Below, piece by piece: positions 39,977-48,374 of a DNA stretch of 64,000 bases. This stretch comes from Acidobacteriota bacterium. GTDB lineage: Bacteria; Acidobacteriota; Vicinamibacteria; Vicinamibacterales; UBA2999. The stretch lies in assembly GCA_018000455.1 (NCBI GenBank), contig JAGNJW010000004.1, positions 215,486 to 279,485 of the forward strand. Direction: 5' to 3'. Position 1 is the first letter of the stretch; each line of letters starts with the position of its first letter. A model generated the notes under the pieces. It worked only from the letters and a program-made list of their open reading frames with translations, had not been told where the DNA came from and searched no databases. The position numbers and the translations under genes were made by a program.

Positions 39977-41608
39977 ATGGGTCGCGTCGTGGCTCTCGCC
40001 TTGCTGTGCCTGGGACTGCCATCCGTAGCCGCCGTTCAGGACCAGGCGGTGCTGCGCATCCGCATCGTGCTGAGCGTCGAAGGGCAGGCGCCGACGCCGA
40101 TCAGGCGCCACCTGCTGCTCGTCAGTGACAACCCGGCGAGCGCGCCGCCGCGCCGGGTGTTCACGGCGCAGGATGGCACCGTCGACGTGCGGCTCGTCGC
40201 GGGCAGCTACACGGTGGAGTCCGATCGGCCGGTGACGTTGGCTGGGCGGGCCTATCAGTGGACGAGCACCGTGCAGGTCGTGGCTGGCAAAGACACCGTG
40301 CTCGAGCTCACGGCCGCGAACGCGGACGCTGGCCCCGTGACCGCGTCAGAAGCGGCCACCTCGGCGCTCACCGAAGACCCAACGTCGCTGGCCGCGCGCT
40401 GGCAGTCGAGTGTCGTCGGTATCTGGTCGCCGACGGCCCACGCGTCCGGCGTCGTCATCGATGCGGCCGGCCTCATCGTGACCAACCAGCAGCCGATCGG
40501 CGCGGCTGCGAACGTCGAAGTGCAGTTCTCGCCGTCCTTGAAGGTGGCCGGACACGTCGTCGTGACCGATTCGGAGCGTGACGTCGCCGTGGTGCGCATC
40601 GACCCTGGCACGGCGGCCACGGTGCCCGTCGTGCCGCTCGGTTGCGGTGAGGCGGTGGCGGCGCCCGCTACTGGTGACGAGATCGTCGCCATCGAGGCGC
40701 CGCTTGGCCGGGCCAAGGGCACGACCTCGGGCACTGTGCTCCGCGTGGCATCGCGGGTCATCGAGTCGGACCTCCTGCCGGGCGTCGGCGGTTCGGGTGG
40801 GCCCGTGTTTTCGACTCGCGGCGTGCTGCTCGGCATCACGTCCGAGGGCGACGAGCGCATGCGCCAGAACGATGTCGACACGCGCATCATTCGCGCCAGC
40901 GAGATCTGCGCGCTCGTGGAGCGCGCCAGGAAACCGATCGCCGGCGTGCTTGCGCCAGAGGCGACGGCGCTGCCGGTGGAACCGGCCAGGCCATATCCCA
41001 CCGATACCCTCGAAGATGCCGCGTCGCTGCTCACGCGCCACCCACCGCTCTTGGCGACCTCCGCGGGATTCGAGATCGCGTTCCTGACGCCGAAGCACGT
41101 CTGGGCCGGCCAGCAGCAACGGGTGGCGGCGTCTGGCCGCACGACGCGGGCCGGTCCTGCCTGGCTCGCGGCACGGGCAGCGACCGAGTTCGCCAACTGG
41201 TCCGACTATGTCGCCGACCTGCCGCCAGTCGTCTTCATTCGCGTGACGCCGAAGATGGTCGAGAGCGTCTGGATGAAGATCGCGCGCAGCGCCGCCTACA
41301 CCCAGGGCGTGGCGCTGCCGAAGGTTGCGCGCCCCTCGTCGGGGTTCTCCCACCTGCGCGCCTTCTGTGGCGGCACCCCCGTCACTCCGATCCATCCGCT
41401 CGTGCTCGCGATCCAGATCTCGGAGACCGAGACGATGGCCGAGGGGCTCTACGCCTTTCTGCCCGACGCGCTCTCGCCGGCCTGCGGTGGCGTGCGGCTC
41501 GAACTCTTTGCGCAGAAGGATACGGCCAAGGCCGACACCATCGAGGTCGATGCCGCCGTGCTCGAGCAGATCTGGACCGACTTCGCACCCTACCGCGCCT
41601 TGCCGTAG
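39977..41608 (+). CDS. exported trypsin/HtrA-like protein with Gln in place of the catalytic His
   Basis: Protein of 543 aa with a signal peptide (GRVVALALLCLGLPSVAAVQ). Residues ~140-310 are a trypsin-like domain. ASGVVIDAAGLIVTNQQPIG carries Gln172 where HtrA proteins have the catalytic His (TNxHV). Asp202 (ERDVAVVRID) and Ser273 (GVGGSGGPVFS) are kept. It is therefore probably not a working serine protease, although substrate binding may persist. An N-terminal carboxypeptidase-regulatory-like strand region precedes it, and a ~230-residue C-terminal domain without a recognised family follows. Confidence 0.8.
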   Translation: MGRVVALALLCLGLPSVAAVQDQAVLRIRIVLSVEGQAPTPIRRHLLLVSDNPASAPPRRVFTAQDGTVDVRLVAGSYTVESDRPVTLAGRAYQWTSTVQVVAGKDTVLELTAANADAGPVTASEAATSALTEDPTSLAARWQSSVVGIWSPTAHASGVVIDAAGLIVTNQQPIGAAANVEVQFSPSLKVAGHVVVTDSERDVAVVRIDPGTAATVPVVPLGCGEAVAAPATGDEIVAIEAPLGRAKGTTSGTVLRVASRVIESDLLPGVGGSGGPVFSTRGVLLGITSEGDERMRQNDVDTRIIRASEICALVERARKPIAGVLAPEATALPVEPARPYPTDTLEDAASLLTRHPPLLATSAGFEIAFLTPKHVWAGQQQRVAASGRTTRAGPAWLAARAATEFANWSDYVADLPPVVFIRVTPKMVESVWMKIARSAAYTQGVALPKVARPSSGFSHLRAFCGGTPVTPIHPLVLAIQISETETMAEGLYAFLPDALSPACGGVRLELFAQKDTAKADTIEVDAAVLEQIWTDFAPYRALP

Positions 41609-41702
41609 CCCGACACTCCAACGCGGCGATCCGTCTGCCGCGCCCAGGCCGCGCACGCCTGACTTGCGCATACTTGGGATAGGCTGTCGGGCAATCGTTT
41701 CG

Positions 41703-42215
41703 ATGCCCAAGCATTCCCACCATCGGCCGCCTCCGCCTCCCCATGGTCCCCACGGTCAGCACGCGCGCGATCGCACGCTCGAGCGCTTCGTCGACCGCGC
41801 CCGCATCGACCGGCTGCTGGCGCCGTGGGTGCCCGACGACGACGACCGGCAGTTCGTGCTGCGATGCCTGCTCGAGGAGGGCCCGGCCCATCATCGCGGC
41901 GTCAATTGGATCCTGCTGGCGCTGCTCGGAGAACTCGCGGCCGATGTTCCGGCCGGCCCGGGACCCGGTGCTCACGCCCGCGTGCCGCTCAGATTGCCGC
42001 CGCATCTACGTCAGAGCGGACGCGATGACGGCGATGATGAGGACGACCAGCGCGCGTATCCGTTGCGCCTGCCGCTGGCGCCCCTCGAGCGCCTGGTCGG
42101 CAAGGACGAGCGGGCCATCGACGCGATGGTGGCCTGTTTGACGGATGGACCGCCACAGCATGCGCTGGCCAACGCCGCCATGCTGCTCGTCATCGACGCC
42201 CTGCTTCGCCGATGA
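41703..42215 (+). CDS. hypothetical protein, His/Pro-rich N terminus
   Basis: Protein of 170 aa, family not recognised. The first 20 residues are rich in His and Pro (MPKHSHHRPPPPPHGPHGQH), which could bind metal. The rest is helical and acidic, with GVNWILLALLGELAADV and the C-terminal AMLLVIDALLRR. No signal peptide or membrane helix. It overlaps the next gene by ATGA, so these genes and the transporter at 42877 form an operon. Confidence 0.6.
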   Translation: MPKHSHHRPPPPPHGPHGQHARDRTLERFVDRARIDRLLAPWVPDDDDRQFVLRCLLEEGPAHHRGVNWILLALLGELAADVPAGPGPGAHARVPLRLPPHLRQSGRDDGDDEDDQRAYPLRLPLAPLERLVGKDERAIDAMVACLTDGPPQHALANAAMLLVIDALLRR

Positions 42216-42880
42216 GCGGGGCCGAAGACCGCGTGGTACCGCTCTCGGGCCTGGAACCGGCGTTTCGCGTGTGCGCCGGAGAACTGGGGCTGTGGTCAGC
42301 AGCGCGTTTGTTCGTCAACGCGGCGTGGGAGGCGGGCGGTGCCGATGCGGTCGGCGCGCTCGACGACGACCTCGGCGGCGGCTTCCCGGTCGTCGACGAG
42401 GTCGTGCGCCGCGTGCTGGCGAACCAGGCGCCGCTCGTGCCCCCGGCGCTCGACGCCGTCGTCGAGCGCGCGGCCGACCTGAGACGACTCGTCGTTGTCG
42501 GCGTCGAAGCCGATCTCCTTGGTCCGCTGGTCGATCGCCTGCCGCCGGCCGTCGAGGTGTTCGCCATCTTCGACGCCACCTTTCCGGTCGACCTGGCGCG
42601 CGTTGGCGCCGCCTGGATACCGCGCGTTCGCCTCACCAACATCGGCGACTTCGAGCACGCCGCCGGCGGACGCAGCGGGCTCATCTCCCCCGTCTACGGT
42701 GCCGATGCTTTCCGCGCCGCGGTGGCTCCGGTCTGGCTGCGCGTGCACAGTCCAGACGTGCGGCTGCTGTTCCGGCGTCTCATCGGCGTCGATCTCGTGG
42801 GCGCGCGTATGGCGTCCTATCCGCGCTGGCTGGGTGAGACCGACAGTGCCGACTTCACCGATCTGGTGACGGCCCGATGA
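42212..42880 (+). CDS. hypothetical protein in transporter operon
   Basis: Protein of 222 aa without a family I recognise. It looks like a soluble alpha/beta protein: LRRLVVVGVEADLLGPLVDRL, VEVFAIFDATFPVDLARVGA and VRLTNIGDFEHAAGG alternate hydrophobic strands with helices. The GFPVVDEVVRRVLANQAPLV stretch is helical. Overlaps both neighbours by four bases (ATGA), so it is translated together with the transporter and may be its cytoplasmic partner. Confidence 0.65.
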   Translation: MSGAEDRVVPLSGLEPAFRVCAGELGLWSAARLFVNAAWEAGGADAVGALDDDLGGGFPVVDEVVRRVLANQAPLVPPALDAVVERAADLRRLVVVGVEADLLGPLVDRLPPAVEVFAIFDATFPVDLARVGAAWIPRVRLTNIGDFEHAAGGRSGLISPVYGADAFRAAVAPVWLRVHSPDVRLLFRRLIGVDLVGARMASYPRWLGETDSADFTDLVTAR

Positions 42881-44202
42881 CGGCACTGCCGCTGCTCGTC
42901 TTCGTAGCCGCGATTCTGGCGCAGGCGCGGTTTCCGGGCCAGCGGCTGCAGATCGTCGTCTCGGGCGCAGCCTTCGCGCTCCTGGCCTTGGCGCTCGCTG
43001 GCGGCCATCCCCGCGCCGTGCTGGCTGCACTCCAGTGGGACGTGCTCATCATCCTCAGCGCCCTCGGCGTCGTCTCGCGGGTGCTGGCCGAATCGCACGT
43101 TTTCACCCGCCTGGCCGTGGCCGTCACCCGTCTCATCGGCGCCTCGCCCACCGCGCTTGTGCCGGTCGTCGCCGTGTCGATGTTCCTCGTGAGCGGCCTG
43201 GTCAACAACATCACGGCGCTCGTGCTCGTGCTGCCGGTGGTGCTCGCCATCTTGCAACTGGCGGGCACGACGGCGCGACACCTGCGCTGGACCATGGGCT
43301 CGCTGCTCGTCGCGTGCAACCTGGGCGGCGCCGCCACGCCGATCGGTGACTTTCCCGCAGTGCTGCTGCTCGGCGCCGGTGCGATGGACTTCGTCGGCTA
43401 CTTGCGGCTGGCTCTGCCCACGGCCACCGTGGGACTGCTCGTCTTCGTCACCCTCGTGATGGTCATCGTCAGGCCGTCGCGGGACGTGCCGGTCGATCTG
43501 TTGCGCCGGAAAGTGACGGTTGCTGTCGTTGAGGGCCTGCACGCCCGCATCCGCGTGCGGCGGCGCTTCCTCGTGCCCGGCGTGCTCGCGCTGGCCGGCA
43601 TGCTGACGGCCTGGGTGCTGCTGCCGGCCACCTCCGGCATCCCGGTCTACCTGGTGGCCTGGCTGGGCGCCGGCATGCTCGTGCTCACGCTGGGCCGGCG
43701 CGGGCGTGACGCCGTGCTCGACGGCGTCGATCTCGACGCGACGCTCTTCCTTTTTGGACTGCTCGTGATGGTGGGCGCGGTGCGCGAAACCGGGTTGTTC
43801 GGTTACGTCGCGCGGACGCTGCACGATTTGCCGCTGCCCCTGCCGGCGCAACTGGCGCTCTTCGTCTCGGTCGCCGGTGTCTCGACGGGCATGTTTTCAG
43901 CCGGCCCCAGCATGGCGGCGATGCTGGAAGTGGCCGCGCCACTGGCGGCCGCGGTCGGCCCCGAGGCGGTCTACGTCGGACTGGCGTTTGGCGTGTGCGC
44001 GGGCAGTTCGCTGTTTCTCACCGCGGCCACCGCCGGTCCGCTGGCGCAGAGCATGATCGACCGTGCCGGCTTGACCGATGCAGCCGGGGAGCGCCTCGAC
44101 TTCTCGTTCTCGACGTTCCTGCCGGTGGGCGCGCTGGCGTTTGCCGTCATCCTGACCGCAGGCATCGGCGCCGCCATCGTCATCAGTTCGTACGGCCGGT
44201 AG
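42877..44202 (+). CDS. ArsB/NhaD-type ion transporter
   Basis: Integral membrane protein of 441 aa with about 11 to 12 hydrophobic segments, ion transporter superfamily. Family features are LVSGLVNNITALVLVLPVVLA, the LLVACNLGGAATPIGDFPAV loop and LFGLLVMVGAVRETGLF in the second half, then SAGPSMAAMLEVA and GSSLFLTAATAGPLAQSM. These repeats with N-N and T-P-I-G elements fit NhaD/ArsB/SLC13 carriers. The ion (Na+, arsenite or an organic acid) is not determined. Third gene of an operon with two unknown proteins; convergent with the M13 peptidase. Confidence 0.83.
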   Translation: MTALPLLVFVAAILAQARFPGQRLQIVVSGAAFALLALALAGGHPRAVLAALQWDVLIILSALGVVSRVLAESHVFTRLAVAVTRLIGASPTALVPVVAVSMFLVSGLVNNITALVLVLPVVLAILQLAGTTARHLRWTMGSLLVACNLGGAATPIGDFPAVLLLGAGAMDFVGYLRLALPTATVGLLVFVTLVMVIVRPSRDVPVDLLRRKVTVAVVEGLHARIRVRRRFLVPGVLALAGMLTAWVLLPATSGIPVYLVAWLGAGMLVLTLGRRGRDAVLDGVDLDATLFLFGLLVMVGAVRETGLFGYVARTLHDLPLPLPAQLALFVSVAGVSTGMFSAGPSMAAMLEVAAPLAAAVGPEAVYVGLAFGVCAGSSLFLTAATAGPLAQSMIDRAGLTDAAGERLDFSFSTFLPVGALAFAVILTAGIGAAIVISSYGR

Positions 44203-44247
44203 CGGTCCCTCGCCGGCTGAGGCAGTGGACGGCGGCCGGTCGCGCCC

Positions 44248-46299
44248 TCACCAGATCTTGACGCGCTCCTCCGGCGGCCGATACATGCCGTCGCCCGGCT
44301 TCACGTCCCAGGCGTCGTAGAACGCCTGCAGGTTCGTGAGCGGCACGAAGGCACGGTAGGAGCCGGGCGAGTGGGGATTGGTGAGCAACTGCTGGCGCAA
44401 GGCGTCGTCGCGTATCTTCGTCCGCCACACCTGGGCCCAGCCCAGGAAGAAGCGCTGATCGCCGGTGAAGGCGTCGATGACCGGCGCCGGCGCCGTGCCG
44501 AGTGAGAGCCGGTAGGCCCGGTAGGCCACGGCGAGGCCGCTCAGGTCGCCGATGTTCTCGCCGAGCGTGAGGCGTCCGTTGATGTGCTGGTCGTCGATTG
44601 GCGTGTAGGCCTCGTAATGGGCGGCCAGTTTGTCCGTGCGGTCCTGGAAGGCCTTGAGATCGGCCGCCGTGAACCAGTTCCGCAGGTTGCCGTCGCCATC
44701 CGACTTGCTGCCCTGATCGTCGAAGCCGTGGCTGATCTCGTGGCCGATCACGGCGCCGATGGCGCCGTAGTTGACGGCATCGTCAGCCTCGACGTTGAAG
44801 AACGGCGGCTGCAGGATGGCCGCCGGGAATACGATTTCGTTATTGGTCGAGTTGTAGTAGGCGTTGACCGTCTGCGACGTCATGCCCCAGCGCCCGCGGT
44901 CGACCGGCTGGCCCAGCCGCGACACCATGTCGTCGTACGCGAAGCCGAAGGCGCGCCGGGCGTTGCCGAGAGCGTCGTCTTTCTTGACCGCGATCGACGA
45001 GAAGTCGCGCCACTTGTCGGGATAGGCGATCTTCACCGTGAACTTGGCCAGCTTGGCGTGAGCCTGGGCCTTGGTCTCCGGTCCCATCCACTCGAGGTCG
45101 TCGATGCCGGCCCTGAACGCCGCCAGCAGGTTCTTCACGAGCTGGTCCATGCGGGCCTTGGCTTCAGGCTTGAAGTAGCGCTCGACGTAGAGCCGGCCCA
45201 GCGCCTCGCCCAGTGCCCCTTCCACTTCATCGACGCCGCGCTTGGGCCGCGATCGCCTCTCCTGCAGGCCCGAGAGCGTCTTGCCGCGGAACTCGAACTG
45301 CGCCGCGCCGAAGGCGTCGGGCAGCTCGTCGGCGAAGGTCGAGAGCACGCGGAACGTGAGCATCTCCTTCCAGGTGGCCAGCGGCGTGTCGCGCAGGATG
45401 GCGTCGAGGGCCTCGAGGTAGTCGGGCTGTCGTACCACCACCTCCGTGGCTTTGCCGAGTCCGGCGGCGCCGAGGTAGGCCGGCCAGTCGAACGACGCCG
45501 TCAGGGCGTCGAGCGCCGTCACCGTCATCTTGTTGTAGGTGGCGTCGCGGTCGCGGTTCCTGGCGCGCTCCCAGTGCCGTTCGGCGATCTTCGTCTCGAG
45601 CGCCAGGATGCGACCGGCTGCGCCCTCAGGATCCGGCTGTTTCGCCAGTCTGAGCATCGTGGTGATGTAGCGGACATAGGCGGCCCGCGTCGCTTCGAAC
45701 CTGGCGTCCTGCCGCAGGTAGTAGTCGCGGTCGGGCATGCCGATGCCGCTCTGGTTCACGGAGACGACGTAGGCGTCCGACTGCTTCAGGTCCTGTCCGA
45801 CGAAGGTGCCGAACGGCCCCGGCACGCCGGACCGTGCCATCCGCCCGAAGAGACCGGCCAGATCGGCCGGTGCCGTGAGGGCGGCAATCGCCTTCAGCTC
45901 GTTGCCGAGCGGCTCGGTGGCGAGCGACTCGATGCGCGCCGTGTCCATGAAGGCCAGGTAGAGGTCGGCCACCTGTTGAGCGGTGGTGCCCGGCTTCTGC
46001 GACGTGTTCGTGACGCTGTCGATGATCTCCTTGAGAGCGGCGTCGCTCTTGTCGCCGAGCTCCACGAACGAGCCCCACGACGACTTGTCTGGCGGGATCT
46101 CGGTCGTCTTCATCCAGGTGCCGTTGACGAACCGGTTGAAGTCGTCCTGCGGTCTGACCGAGCGATCGAAGGTGGCGAGGTCGACGCCGAGCCTTCCAGG
46201 CGCCTGCCCGGCGGCGGCCGCGCCCCCGAGCGCGGCGGCGACGAGGACGGCGACGAACCAGGGGCGACCTTGGACAAACGTCCGAACGGAGCGGGTCAT
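44248..46299 (-). CDS. M13 family zinc metallopeptidase (neprilysin-like)
   Basis: Exported endopeptidase of about 683 aa with a signal peptide (PWFVAVLVAAALGGAAAAG). The zinc motif HExxH is in AVIGHEISHGFDDQGSKSD and the third ligand is in TLGENIGDLSGL. NAYYNSTNNEIVFPAAILQ is the substrate-binding NAxY-type block. It ends VKIW, where many family members end in CxxW. Start chosen at MTRSVRTF, 46299; the longer frame has no conserved residues. Cleaves short peptides in the periplasm. Confidence 0.93.
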   Translation of the reverse strand: MTRSVRTFVQGRPWFVAVLVAAALGGAAAAGQAPGRLGVDLATFDRSVRPQDDFNRFVNGTWMKTTEIPPDKSSWGSFVELGDKSDAALKEIIDSVTNTSQKPGTTAQQVADLYLAFMDTARIESLATEPLGNELKAIAALTAPADLAGLFGRMARSGVPGPFGTFVGQDLKQSDAYVVSVNQSGIGMPDRDYYLRQDARFEATRAAYVRYITTMLRLAKQPDPEGAAGRILALETKIAERHWERARNRDRDATYNKMTVTALDALTASFDWPAYLGAAGLGKATEVVVRQPDYLEALDAILRDTPLATWKEMLTFRVLSTFADELPDAFGAAQFEFRGKTLSGLQERRSRPKRGVDEVEGALGEALGRLYVERYFKPEAKARMDQLVKNLLAAFRAGIDDLEWMGPETKAQAHAKLAKFTVKIAYPDKWRDFSSIAVKKDDALGNARRAFGFAYDDMVSRLGQPVDRGRWGMTSQTVNAYYNSTNNEIVFPAAILQPPFFNVEADDAVNYGAIGAVIGHEISHGFDDQGSKSDGDGNLRNWFTAADLKAFQDRTDKLAAHYEAYTPIDDQHINGRLTLGENIGDLSGLAVAYRAYRLSLGTAPAPVIDAFTGDQRFFLGWAQVWRTKIRDDALRQQLLTNPHSPGSYRAFVPLTNLQAFYDAWDVKPGDGMYRPPEERVKIW

Positions 46300-46392
46300 G
46301 GCGGACCTGTTGGGAGACCGTCGGCCGGGAGCGGCCAGAGAGCGAAGGATACCTCGCCTGAGGCAGCGTTCGCCCGACCCTCGCCGCACTCT

Positions 46393-48216
46393 TCAGCTGG
46401 AGGCTGCCGCGCCCGATTTTCGCGCCGCTGCCGGTTTGTCGCGCTGCGTCAGGTTCCGGGCGGTGTTGATGAGGCCGATGTGTGAGAAGGCCTGTGGAAA
46501 GTTGCCGAGCTGGCGGTTCGCGACCGGATCGAATTCCTCGGCCAGCAGACCGACGTCGTTGCGCACGGCGAGCAGGCGCTCGAAGACGCGACGGGCGTCG
46601 GCGGTGCGGCCCATGAGCGCGTAGTTGTCGGCCAGCCAGAACGTGCACAGCAGGAACGCGCCCTCGTCGTTTGGCAGTCCGTCGATGCCGCTGCCGGTGC
46701 GGTAGCGCGCCACCATGCCGTCGCGACGCAGGTCGCGCTCGATCGCTTCCACGGTGCCCACGATGCGCGGGTCGGTCGCCGGCAGGAACCCGACCTCGGC
46801 CATCATCAGCAGGGCCGCGTCGACCTCGTGGCTGCCGTATGCCTGCACGAACGTGTTGCGGTCTCGGTCGAAGGCGCGCGTGCAGATCTCCTCGTGCAGC
46901 TCATCGCGCATCTGCCGCCAGCGGTCGACCGGACCGTCGAAACCGAAGGCCTCGGCATCCTGGACCGCGCGGTCGAAGGCCACCCAGGCCATGACCTTGG
47001 AGTGCGTGAAGTGCTGGCGCGGCCCGCGCACTTCCCAGATCCCCTCGTCTGGCTCGCGCCACGCCTGCTCCAGACAGTCGAGGAGCTCGCGTTCCACCCG
47101 CCATGCCTGCGTCTCCGGGCGCAGCCCGTAGCGCCGCGCCAGGTGCAGGCTGTCGAGCACTTCGCCGAACACGTCGAGCTGAAACTGCTTGTAGGCTCCG
47201 TTACCGATGCGCACGGGCCGTGAGTTCTCGTAGCCGGGCAGCCACGGCAACTCGAGCTCGGGCAGCCGGCGCTCGCCGGCAACGCCGTACATGATGTTCA
47301 ACTCCGCGCCGCGGCCCGCCACGGCCCTGAGCAACCAGTCGCGCCACGACGCCGCTTCGTCGAGATAGCCCGACTGGATGAGCGCGGCGAGCGTGAAGGT
47401 CGAGTCACGGAGCCAGCAGTAGCGGTAATCCCAGTTCCTGCTCCCGCCAATGCACTCTGGCAACGAGGTCGTCGGCGCGGCGACGATGCCGCCGGTGGGC
47501 GCGTAGGTGAGGGCCTTGAGGGTGATGAGCGAGCGGACGACCGCGTCACGCCATTCGCCCTCGTAGGTGCAACGCCCCGCCCAGTCGCGCCAGAACTCGA
47601 GGGTGGTTGCAATCGCCGACGTCGCGTCGATTGGCGCCGGCGGTGGCAGGTGCGAGGGATGCCAGCTCAGCACGAACGGCACCTCCTGGCCGGCTTCGAT
47701 GTCGAACTCGCCGACCGTCATCCAGCCCTCGGGTTTGAGCGCGACCGGCGTTCTCAGGTGCAGCGTGTCGGGACCGGCCACGGCCTGGAGGCCCCATTCC
47801 TCGCGGCGCACCCACGGCGTGATGCTGCCGTAGTCGAATCGCACCACGAACTCGGTGCGCATGGCCACCCGGCCGCGCACGCCGCGCACGAGACGCACCA
47901 GATCTGGCTCCGCCGTGCGGATCGGCATGCAGTCGGTGACGGTCACGACGCCGTCGTCGGTCTCGAAGGTGGTATCGAGCACCAACGTATCGCCCCGATA
48001 CTGGCGGGTCACGCGCCGTACCGAGGAGGCCGGCGCCACCAGCCAGCGTCCGTGCTCGGGCTTGCCCAGCAGGGCCGAAAAGCATGCGCCGGAGTCGAAG
48101 CGCGGTAAGCACAGCCAGTCGATCGAGCCGTTCCGATTGACGAGTGCGGCGGTCTGGCAGTCGCCGATGAGCGCGTAGTCCTCGATCCTGGCCGAGCCGG
48201 ACGGCATGGAAGGCAT
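46393..48216 (-). CDS. glycoside hydrolase family 15 protein (glucoamylase/trehalase-like)
   Basis: Cytoplasmic-type GH15 protein of 607 aa. N-terminal beta domain: RIEDYALIGDCQTAALVNRNG, then SIDWLCLPRFDSGACFSALLG. The (alpha/alpha)6 catalytic domain has ECIGGSRNWDYRYCWLRDS, YKQFQLDVFGEVLDSLHLA and VMAWVAFDRAV; glutamates in WEVRGPRQHFTHSKVMAWVA and in EEFDPVANRQLGNFPQAFSH fit the catalytic pair. Bacterial members of this type include trehalases and glucoamylases. Start at MPSMPSGSAR (48216), 7 nt after a CATAAT -10 box. Confidence 0.92.
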   Translation of the reverse strand: MPSMPSGSARIEDYALIGDCQTAALVNRNGSIDWLCLPRFDSGACFSALLGKPEHGRWLVAPASSVRRVTRQYRGDTLVLDTTFETDDGVVTVTDCMPIRTAEPDLVRLVRGVRGRVAMRTEFVVRFDYGSITPWVRREEWGLQAVAGPDTLHLRTPVALKPEGWMTVGEFDIEAGQEVPFVLSWHPSHLPPPAPIDATSAIATTLEFWRDWAGRCTYEGEWRDAVVRSLITLKALTYAPTGGIVAAPTTSLPECIGGSRNWDYRYCWLRDSTFTLAALIQSGYLDEAASWRDWLLRAVAGRGAELNIMYGVAGERRLPELELPWLPGYENSRPVRIGNGAYKQFQLDVFGEVLDSLHLARRYGLRPETQAWRVERELLDCLEQAWREPDEGIWEVRGPRQHFTHSKVMAWVAFDRAVQDAEAFGFDGPVDRWRQMRDELHEEICTRAFDRDRNTFVQAYGSHEVDAALLMMAEVGFLPATDPRIVGTVEAIERDLRRDGMVARYRTGSGIDGLPNDEGAFLLCTFWLADNYALMGRTADARRVFERLLAVRNDVGLLAEEFDPVANRQLGNFPQAFSHIGLINTARNLTQRDKPAAARKSGAAASS

Positions 48217-48223
48217 CGTTGGC

Positions 48224-48229
48224 ATTATG
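48224..48229 (-). promoter_or_regulatory. -10 box CATAAT for the GH15 gene
   Basis: Minus-strand CATAAT ends 7 nt before the ATG at 48216 and overlaps the alternative ATG at 48225. Confidence 0.5.
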
Positions 48230-48374
48230 GCGTGTCCGGCCGGCGGCGGGAGCCGGAGTGACGTCCGGCCGGGGTGCACATGGCCGCACACCCGGCGCGA
48301 GCAGGGCAAAGGAACCCGCGTGCCCGGGTCGGCGTCGTGCTCAAGTCGGCTTGCCGCCGGCCGATGCTGTCGAT

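Noticed and set aside
44584..46485. Open frame of 633 codons on the plus strand opposite the M13 peptidase
   Set aside because: Antisense shadow; the minus frame carries the HExxH and ENIGD motifs.
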